NCBI RefSeq assembly: GCF_031755915.1
Contig: NC_083387.1
Coordinates: forward strand, 18,621,001-18,685,000
From: Ziziphus jujuba
Lineage: Eukaryota > Streptophyta > Magnoliopsida > Rosales > Rhamnaceae
DNA length: 64,000 nt
Reading direction: 5' to 3'
The translations under genes were made by a program, and so were the position numbers. The notes beneath the pieces are model-generated. The model was not told the origin of the DNA and did not search any database. It worked only from the letters and a program-made list of their open reading frames with translations. Below are positions 57,387-64,000 of the stretch, in pieces. Within the stretch, counting starts at the first letter, position 1. Every line of letters begins with the position of its first letter.

Positions 57387-58558
57387 TGTTGAAATGTGGT
57401 GATCTTGCCACAATGTGCAAGGTAGTTCGGTTACACTTGCACTCTTTGTTTTGCAACATCAAAGACCAAACATTATTTATGTTTATGCATTTTATTTAAT
57501 CTTGTAATGTTTAAGAACAATATCCTTTTTGTAATGCCCTAAGCCCATTATCTAGCTTAAGGCCTTTTTTGTCTAGTTGCTGGAATTGTATTTCCAGCAA
57601 CATAAGTCCACTTCCTTGGATGCCGTTTGAAGTAGGTTTGGTATTTGGACCTGAATTTTGGATATACTAACCTAGATATGCAGAGGAAGCAGCAGCAAAA
57701 ATAATGACCCAATTTGGAGCTAGGAAGGCTGAGTTAAGCCCAAAACAATCTGACCCTTGTGCAGTGTTGTTGCCCAGAAAACTAGACAAAACTGCCTCGG
57801 GTTTGATTACTTTTGAATGGGTAAATGGACTTTGTTTTATCTGGTTTTTGGGTAGAAAATAGTTTATTATTCAAAAAGGCTTCCCTCCAATTTTCAAGTC
57901 AAATGGAGCTGGTTTTCAAATTCAAATGCCTTGACAAGCTGAACTGCCCATTAAAGAAGGTTTCTTGCATGCCCAGCACATTGATTAGAGTTAGTTGAGG
58001 TAGTTTGGCTTGGTTGGTTACTTTTAATGCTTTTGTATTTATTGCTCAATATGGCTCAAGTCAAATGGAGCTGGTTTTCAAATTCAAATGCCTTGACAAG
58101 CTGAACTGCCCATTAAAGAAGGTTTCTTGCATGCCCAGCACATTGATTAGAGTTAGTTGAGGTAGTTTGGCTTGGTTGGTTACTTTTAATGCTTTTGTAT
58201 TTATTGCTCAATATGGCAGCATGCCTTATTGTCTTTTTGATGTATTTAAAAGTATGAAAATTGAAACGAAAAACGTTGAGAAAGAAAATATTCAAAAAAC
58301 AGATTTTGAAAAACAACATTTTTGGCTTTCTTTCTCTCATCTACAACATTTTGGTTTCTTCTTCTTCCCAAAAGCTAACAACCTTCTCAAGAACCCTAAA
58401 CCTCCATTAAAACCAGAAACAAAACCTAAACAAACCCAAAAAAAAAAAAACAAAATCAAGAACCAAGAACCAAGAACCAACAACAATCATTCTTGACTAA
58501 CACCTTGAATGATTATGCTCTAGGGTACAACAACATAAACCTACACCAAATTCCATCA
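57387..58558 (+). repeat. C2 5' LTR
   Basis: 1172 bp, TGTTGAAATGTGGTGATC to ttccatca. Longer than the right LTR because of the 162-bp tandem duplication described next. Confidence 0.9.
57894..58217 (+). repeat. 162-bp tandem duplication in C2 5' LTR
   Basis: tcaagtcaaatggagctgg ... caatatggc occurs at 57894-58055 and again at 58056-58217, apparently identical or nearly so. The right LTR has a single copy (from about 62505), so the duplication arose after insertion. Confidence 0.9.
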
Positions 58559-58576
58559 TGGTATCAGAGCATAGTG
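58559..58576 (+). other. C2 primer-binding site
   Basis: TGGTATCAGAGCATAGTG immediately after the LTR CA; canonical initiator-Met tRNA match over the first 12 bases. Confidence 0.88.
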
Positions 58577-58763
58577 TAATTTCTTAGGACCTTGTGAGCT
58601 TTCAACCTAGACCATTTTATTTGTGAGAGGATCCCCCACCTAAAGCCTTCCAACCGAAACCAAAACCTCCCAAAAAGACAAGTTGAAAGTCACCAAAACA
58701 CCACCACCCGAGAGCTTGTTCTTGTGTCCATTTTTCAAAACTTTTCAAAAACCATTTTTTCAA

Positions 58764-59831
58764 ATGGCCTCACAATCCTTTGCAACCCCAACACCACCTA
58801 AGTTTGAAGGCCAAAACTATTCCATTTGGAGTATAAAAATGAAAGCCTACCTTCAAGCCTTTGGTTTATGGGAAGTCATAGAAGAAGGTTATGTAGTGGA
58901 CGAGTTGAGAGCTAATGCAACCCAAGCACAAAGAAATGCACATGAGGCCGAAGTTGCCAAGGGGTTCAAGGCCCTCACTGCCTTGCACTCCTCCATGAGT
59001 GATTCCATTTTTACAAAGATAATGTCATGCACAAGTGCTAGAGAGGTTTGGATAAAGCTTCAAGAGGAGTTCCATGGAAATACTAGAACTCGGCAAATGC
59101 AAGTTTTAAACCTAAGAAGAGAGTTTGAGACCTTGAAGATGAAGGAGAATGAGCTTGTAAAGGATTTCATGGAAAGGATGCTCAAAGTGGTAAATCAAAT
59201 TTGGGTCCTTGGTGAGCAATTGACCGATCAAAGGGTAGTAGAGAAAGTATTGGTGAGCTTACCCGAAAGGTTTGAAGCTAAGATTTCCTCCCTTGAAGAA
59301 TCTAGAAATCTTAGTGAAATAACCTTGAGTGAGCTCATCAATGTTCTTCAAGCAACCGAACAAAGGAGAGCCATTAGAAAGGAGGAGACCATAGAGAGTG
59401 CATTCTATGGTGGCCACGGCAACAAAAAGAAGAATAAAGGAAGGAAGAGCAACAACACCAACCAAACCGGTTTTACAACCAACAACAACACAAACAACAA
59501 CAAAAATGGATGGAATCAACAACAACAACAACAAAGCCATCAAAACCGAGGAGGGCATCCACCTTGCCCTCATTGCAAGAAGCTTGGACATCCACCATCC
59601 AAGTGTTTTTGGAGGCTGGATGCATCTTGTGAAAGATGTGGAGGAAAAGGCCACATTGCCAAAGTATGCAAGCAAAGGAGACAACAAGCCAATGTGGTTA
59701 ATGAAGAAGCCGAGAACCTATTTGTGGCCACATGCCTTAAAGTCACAAGTAGTGGTCTCGGTTGGCTTGTGGATAGTGGTTGCTCACACCACATGAGTTT
59801 TCAAAAGGATGGCTTTGTGGAGCTTGACTGA
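58764..59831 (+). CDS. C2 gag and protease start, ending at a premature stop
   Basis: Start MASQSFATPTPPKFEGQNYS at 58764; the frame is open from 58683 but the extra 27 codons lack support in C1. Copia gag core: YSIWSIKMKAYLQAFGLWEV, SAREVWIKLQEEFHGN, LRREFETLKMKENELVKDF; an Asn/Gln-rich tail; then two zinc knuckles, CPHCKKLGHPPSKC and CERCGGKGHIAKVC, and the protease active site WLVDSGCSHHMS. It stops with TGA at 59829-59831; C1 has cga at the same place (ELDRSYK against ELD*NYK), so one C-to-T change explains the stop. Gag packages RNA; protease would process the polyprotein. Confidence 0.85.
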   Translation: MASQSFATPTPPKFEGQNYSIWSIKMKAYLQAFGLWEVIEEGYVVDELRANATQAQRNAHEAEVAKGFKALTALHSSMSDSIFTKIMSCTSAREVWIKLQEEFHGNTRTRQMQVLNLRREFETLKMKENELVKDFMERMLKVVNQIWVLGEQLTDQRVVEKVLVSLPERFEAKISSLEESRNLSEITLSELINVLQATEQRRAIRKEETIESAFYGGHGNKKKNKGRKSNNTNQTGFTTNNNTNNNKNGWNQQQQQQSHQNRGGHPPCPHCKKLGHPPSKCFWRLDASCERCGGKGHIAKVCKQRRQQANVVNEEAENLFVATCLKVTSSGLGWLVDSGCSHHMSFQKDGFVELD

Positions 59832-61781
59832 AACTACAAAACCAAAGTGAAGATTGGTGATGGCCGGTTCATGAAAGTAGAAGGCAAAGGAGATGTGTGC
59901 TTGAACACCAAGGAAGGTACCAAAATTATAAAAGATGTGCTATATGTTCCTAGTTTGTGTGAAAACGTGCTTAGTGTAGCACAATTGGTAGAAAGAGGCT
60001 TTGCTTTAAATTTTGCAAAAGATGGATGTATCATATATGATGCTTGTGGTAATGAGCTGTTTAAGGTACCATTGAAGGACAAAAGCTATAGATTGGACCT
60101 AGTTAAGAATGAACAAGCCTTAAAAACCAAAGTGGAGTCCATTTCTCAACTTTGGCATAAAAGGCTTGGGCATTCTAGCTATGGTGCCATGAAAAACACC
60201 AATGCCATTGTGAAGGACATGCCAAAGATTGATGAAGATGATGTTTGGGATTGGACAAAGGAGGAGCTTCTTGTCCATGAAGATAATGCTCGGTTGGATG
60301 ATGGAGAAGAAGAAACCAGTGACAATGACAATGAAGAAAATGAAGATGATGAGGAGGATGCACTTAAGACCATTGGAGCCGAATTGGAGATTGGAGATGG
60401 TGTTAGAGGAGAAAGGCCATTGCTTGAAATATATGAAAGGTGCAATGTTGCCTTGAGTGATCCTACCAATGCTCAAGAAGCTATGCAAAAAAAAGAGTGG
60501 ATGGAGGCCATGCAAACCGAAATGGATATGATAGAAAAGAATGAAACTTGGTCTTTGGTTTCTAAACCTAAAAACAAGAAACCAATTGGTGTAAAGTGGA
60601 TCTTTAGGACCAAGTTCAACCCGGATGGAACAATATGCAAGCACAAGGCAAGGCTTGTGGTAAAAGGCTATGCACAACAAGCGGGTGTAGATTATGAAAA
60701 GATGTTTGCACTGGTTGCAAGAATGGAGACCATAAGGCTCATCCTATCCATCTCGGCCTCAATGTCATGGAAGGTGTACCACCTTGATGTAAAGTCGGCT
60801 TTCTTGAATGGTGTGCTTCAAGAGGAGGTCTATGTCAAGCAACCCGAGGGCTTCATTGTTCAAGGACATGAGGACAAAGTCTACCATCTACACAAGTCAC
60901 TTTACGGGTTAAAGCAAGCACCTAGGGCTTGGTATGGCAAGATTGATGGTTACTTGACCTACCAAGGCTTTACGAGGAGTCCAAATGAGCCAACACTATA
61001 CATAAGGAATGAAGAAGGCATGATTGTTATCTCACTCTATGTGGATGATTTGTTGGTCACGGGTGAAAATGAAAAGAATGTGGAAATTTTGAAAAATGAA
61101 CTTGAAAAGGAGTTTGACATGTCAAGCCTTGGTGAAATGAATTACTTCCTTGGAGTGGAAGTGATGCAATGCTCTAGGGGTATTTTCATATCTCAAGAGA
61201 AATACATCAAAGATCTTTTGAAAAAGTTCAACCTTGATGAATGCAAGCCAATGTCAACACCAATGAGCCAAGGAGGCAAATACAAGAAGGAGGATGGCAC
61301 ACCAAAGGTAAACCCGACCGTATATAGAAGCATGATAGGAAGTTTGCTCTATCTATGTTCATCAAGACCGGATATTATGCATGCCACATGTGTTTTGTCT
61401 AGATATATGCAAGCACCATCCCAAAACCATTTTGTAGGTGCCAAAAGAATTCTTAGATACTTAAAAGGAACACAAGACTTTGGAGTTTGGTATGATAGGC
61501 AATATGTGATGAGATTAATGGCCTACTCGGATAGTGATTGGGCTGGATGCTTGGATGATATGAAGAGCACTTCGGGGTATCTTTTCTCACTTGGTAGTGG
61601 ACCATTCTCATGGAATGCAAAGAAGCAAGCAACAACCGCTCAAAGCACCGTCGAAGCCGAGTACATTGCTTGCTCTTCATGTGCAAATCAATGCATTTGG
61701 CTTAGGAAATTATTGGAGGACCTTGGTTATCCTCAAGAGGGTTCAACCATCATCAAATGTGACAGCACTTCAGCCATATAA
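59832..61781 (+). pseudogene. C2 pol: pre-integrase, RT and RNase H; integrase core deleted
   Basis: Same frame as gag, open for about 650 codons after the TGA. End of protease and pre-integrase zinc region (LWHKRLGHSSYGAMKN) run to DMPKIDED near 60240, then jump to an acidic segment (WDWTKEELLVHEDNARLDDG) that normally follows integrase, so the DDE core is gone without shifting the frame. RT is whole by motif: IGVKWIFRTKFNPDGTICKH, VYHLDVKSAFLNGVL and active site SLYVDDLLVTG (YVDD at 61038-61049). RNase H: AYSDSDWAGC and STVEAEYIACSS. It ends at TAA 61779-61781 (serine codon in C1), and a 1-bp insertion near 61845 breaks the tail. Confidence 0.86.
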
Positions 61782-61986
61782 ATAGCCAAGAACCCCGTTC
61801 AACATGGAAGGACAAAACACATACCGGTGAAGTATCAACTCTTTGAGGGAGTTTGAAGAAAATGGAGAAGTAAGCTTGGAATATATCAAGACCGAAGATA
61901 ACCTTGCAGATTTCTTCACCATGCCACTTCCAAAAGCAAGATTTGAGACCTTGAGGAAGCTTCTAAATATTTCAAGCAAGAACACC

Positions 61987-61995
61987 AAGGAGGAG
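61987..61995 (+). other. C2 polypurine tract
   Basis: aaggaggag directly before the LTR start at 61996, as in C1. Confidence 0.78.
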
Positions 61996-62993
61996 TGTTG
62001 AAATGTGGTGATCTTGCCACAATGTGCAAGGTAGTTCGGTTACACTTGCACTCTTTGTTTTGCAACATCAAAGACCAAACATTGTTTATGTTTATGCATT
62101 TTATTTTATCTTGTAATGTTCAAGAATAATATCCTTTTTGTAATGCCCTAAGCTCATTATCTAGCTTAAGACCTTTTTTGTCTAGTTGCTGGAATTGTAT
62201 TTCCAGCAACATAAGTCCACTTCCTTGGATGCTGATTGAAGTAGGTTTGGTATTTGGACCTGAATTTTGGATATACTAAACGAGATATGCAGAGGAAGCA
62301 GCACCAAAAATAATGGCCCAATTTGGAGCTGGGAAGGCTGAGTTACGCCCAAAACAATCTGACCCTTGTGCAGTGTTGTTGCCCAGAAAACTGGGCAAAA
62401 CTGCCTCGGGTTTGATTACTTTTGAATGGGTAAATGGACTTTGTTTTATCTGGTTTTTGGGTAGAACATATTTTAATATTCAAAAAGGCTTCCCTCCAAT
62501 TTTCAAGTAAAATGGAGCTGGTTTTCAAATTCAAATGCCTTAGACAAGCTGAACTGCCCATTAAAGAAGGTTTCTTGCATGCCCAGCACATTGATTAGAG
62601 TTAGTTGAGGTAGTTTGGCTTGGTTGGTTACTTTTAATGCTTTTGTATTTATTGCTCAATATGGCAGCATGCCTTATTGTCTTTTTGATGTATTTAAAAG
62701 TATGAAAATTGTAATGAAAAACGTTGAGAAAGAAAATATTCAAAAAACAGATTTTGAAAAACAACATTTTTTGCTCTCTCTCTCTCAACTACTACATTTT
62801 TGGTTTCTTCTTCTTCCCAAAAGCTAACAACCTTCTCAAGAACCCTAAACCTCCATTAAAACCAGAAACAAAACCTAAACAAACCCAAAAAAAACAAAAC
62901 AAAATCAAGAACCAACAACAATCATTCTTGACTAACACCTTGAATGATTGTGGTCTAAGGTACAACAACATAAACCTACACCAAATTCCATCA
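61996..62993 (+). repeat. LTR shared by C2 (3') and C3 (5')
   Basis: 998 bp, TGTTGAAATGTGGTGATC to ttccatca. On its left is the C2 polypurine tract. On its right there is no duplication and no primer site, but copia integrase-region sequence (taaaaggcttgggcattc), so it serves as 3' LTR of C2 and 5' LTR of C3. Confidence 0.88.
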
Positions 62994-64000
62994 TAAAAGG
63001 CTTGGGCATTCTAGCTATGGTGCCATGAAAAACACCAATGCCATTGTGAAGGACATGCCAAAGATTGAGAAGATGAAAAGCCTATGTGATGTATGCCAAC
63101 TAGGGAAATCCACACGGCTTCCATTCCCTAAAGCCGGTTCATGGAGAGCTAAAGAGAAGCTTGAGCTAGTCCATTCGGATGTGTGTGGACCAATGAGTTT
63201 GTCATCAATTGGAGGATGTAAGTACTTCCTAACCTTCATTGATGACTACTCAAGGATGTGTTGGGTATATTTTATAACAACCAAGTCACAAGTGCTTGAG
63301 AAGTTCACGGAATTCAAGAAGATGGTGGAAACCCAAAGCAATGCAAAGATGAAGTGCTTGAGAACCGACAATGGTGGAGAATATACAAGCTTGGCTATGG
63401 AGGATTTTTACAAAGAAAATGGAATGGTGCATCAATTCACAACACCATACACACCACAACAAAATGGTGTTTGTGAGAGGAAAAAGTTCAACCTTGATGA
63501 ATGCAAGCCAATGTCAACACCAATGAGCCAAGGAGACAAATACAAGAAGGAGGATGGCACACCAAAGGTAAACCCGACCCTATATAGAAGCATGATAGGA
63601 AGTTTGCTCTATGTATGTTCATCAAGACTGGATATTATGCATGCCACATGTGTTTTGTCTAGATATATGCAAGCACCATCCCAAAACCATTTTGTAGGTG
63701 CCAATAGAATTCTTAGATACTTAAAAGGAACACAAGACTTTGGAGTTTGGTATGATAGGCAAGATGTGATGAGATTAATGGCCTACTCGGATAGTGATTG
63801 GGCTGGATGCCTGGATGATATAAAGAGCACTTTGGGGTATCTTTTCTCACTTGGTAGTGGACCATTCTCATGGAATGCAAAGAAGCAAGCAACAACCGCT
63901 CAAAGCACCGTCGAAGCCGAGTACATTGCTTGCTCTTCATGTGCAAATCAATGCATTTGGCTTAGGAAATTATTGGAGGACCTTGGTTATCCTCAAGAGG
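62994..64000 (+). mobile_element. C3: second copia copy sharing the C2 LTR, incomplete
   Basis: From 62994 the sequence matches C2 from about 60165 (aaaaggcttgggcattctag), contains the integrase core that C2 lacks, then at 63481 jumps to the C2 sequence at 61221 (aaaaagttcaaccttgatga) and runs to the window end inside RNase H. Primer site, gag, protease and the N-terminal part of RT are missing. A third LTR and the agaat duplication are expected just beyond the window. Confidence 0.85.
63025..64000 (+). CDS. C3 integrase-RNase H fused frame, open to window end
   Basis: Open for at least 325 codons from ATG 63025 (MKNTNAIVKDMPKIEKMKSL); the frame is also open upstream to the LTR. Pre-integrase CDVCQLGK, then the integrase core with a complete triad: Asp in LVHSDVCGPM, Asp in CLRTDNGGEY and Glu in QQNGVCERK, 35 residues after the second Asp. 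At CERK the frame passes without a shift into the late RT (KFNLDECKPMSTPMSQ) and RNase H (AYSDSDWAGC; STVEAEYIACSS). RT motifs including YVDD are deleted. It has no stop in the window, but no complete enzyme except perhaps the integrase core. Confidence 0.8.
   Translation, partial: MKNTNAIVKDMPKIEKMKSLCDVCQLGKSTRLPFPKAGSWRAKEKLELVHSDVCGPMSLSSIGGCKYFLTFIDDYSRMCWVYFITTKSQVLEKFTEFKKMVETQSNAKMKCLRTDNGGEYTSLAMEDFYKENGMVHQFTTPYTPQQNGVCERKKFNLDECKPMSTPMSQGDKYKKEDGTPKVNPTLYRSMIGSLLYVCSSRLDIMHATCVLSRYMQAPSQNHFVGANRILRYLKGTQDFGVWYDRQDVMRLMAYSDSDWAGCLDDIKSTLGYLFSLGSGPFSWNAKKQATTAQSTVEAEYIACSSCANQCIWLRKLLEDLGYPQE

Larger units (their letters stand above)
57387..62993 (+). mobile_element. C2: Ty1/copia element nested in E8 gag
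   Basis: 5' LTR 57387-58558, primer site, gag-protease, pol, polypurine tract, LTR 61996-62993. Left flank agaat (57382-57386); the right copy is not after 62993, because the right LTR is followed by a further copia copy (C3). Coding sequence is well preserved, with one stop between protease and pol and an in-frame loss of the integrase core. Related to C1 (same gag start MASQSFA-P) but with clearly different LTRs. Confidence 0.9.
54878..64000 (+). mobile_element. E8: gypsy (CRM-like) element, 5' part only, runs off the window
   Basis: 5' LTR 54878-56013, primer site, leader and gag N-terminus to 57386, where copia DNA (C2, then C3) is inserted and continues to the end of the window. The rest of E8 is not visible. 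Inserted in the 5' LTR of E5 in opposite orientation. Confidence 0.85.

Noticed and set aside
60120..60680. 186-codon minus frame in C2 pol
   Set aside because: Shadow of the plus-strand pol frame, which has clear RT motifs.
1..64000. Endogenous pararetrovirus, DNA transposon or novel defence/toxin system
   Set aside because: All enzyme motifs found belong to gypsy, copia or LINE polyproteins. I saw no movement protein, transposase, nuclease cassette or operon-like gene cluster.
1..64000. tRNA or rRNA genes and CRISPR arrays
   Set aside because: No cloverleaf-type or rRNA-like sequence noticed; the tRNA-like matches are 12-15 base primer sites only, and the repeats are LTRs and tandem duplications without regular spacers.

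Overview
This window is repeat-rich nuclear DNA of a flowering plant. The evidence is LTR retrotransposons of both plant superfamilies (Ty3/gypsy and Ty1/copia) with TGGTATCAGAGC-type primer sites matching plant initiator-Met tRNA, a non-LTR (LINE) relic and AT-rich spacers. I see no host gene, rRNA, tRNA or CRISPR. Species cannot be named. Recalled protein similarity puts the gypsy family in the chromoviruses, most likely the CRM (centromeric retrotransposon) clade, so a pericentromeric location is plausible but unproven.

One gypsy LTR family accounts for most of the window: 19 LTRs or LTR pieces, about 1.1 kb each, starting TGATGTGATTCC and ending GGTTCGTATCA. They form eight elements (E1-E8) and three solo LTRs (S1-S3), plus a 107-bp scrap. 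Two related copia elements (C1, C2) and a third copia copy (C3) sharing an LTR with C2 are inserted in gypsy gag genes. I place boundaries by LTR ends and 5-bp target-site duplications (TSDs). TSDs are perfect for E1, E4, E6, E7, C1, S2 and S3, and one base off for E2 and S1.

Layout. 1-911: flank. 912-19801: E1 (-), interrupted by E2 (-, 2680-9735; itself containing E3, +, 7281-9635, in its 5' LTR) and by C1 (+, 11312-17312). 20385-21515: solo LTR S1. 21516-26921: spacer with tandem duplications, an orphan LTR/primer site and a LINE relic. 26922-28051: solo LTR S2. 28052-30214: spacer. 30215-38387: E4 (-), the only gypsy copy retaining all of gag, protease, RT, RNase H and integrase, but with stops. 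39089 to about 54877: E5 (-), split by E6 (+, 40834-52513), which holds solo LTR S3 in its gag and E7 (-, 46109-52432) in its 3' LTR. 54878 to window end: E8 (+), carrying C2 (57387-62993) and C3 (61996 to beyond the end).

How the parts relate: E4 represents the enzyme-encoding form. E1, E2, E3, E5 and E7 share the same deletion scars removing RT, RNase H and the integrase core while keeping gag-protease and integrase-tail sequence, which points to a non-autonomous subfamily mobilised in trans. E7 is the best preserved: its two 1145-bp LTRs differ at few sites and it has an uninterrupted 823-codon gag-protease frame, made by recombination between the E4-type and the deleted type. The polyprotein frame runs through the polypurine tract into the LTR, so even solo LTRs carry a piece of integrase-tail reading frame. 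C2 and C3 form an LTR-sharing tandem whose two copies have complementary deletions.
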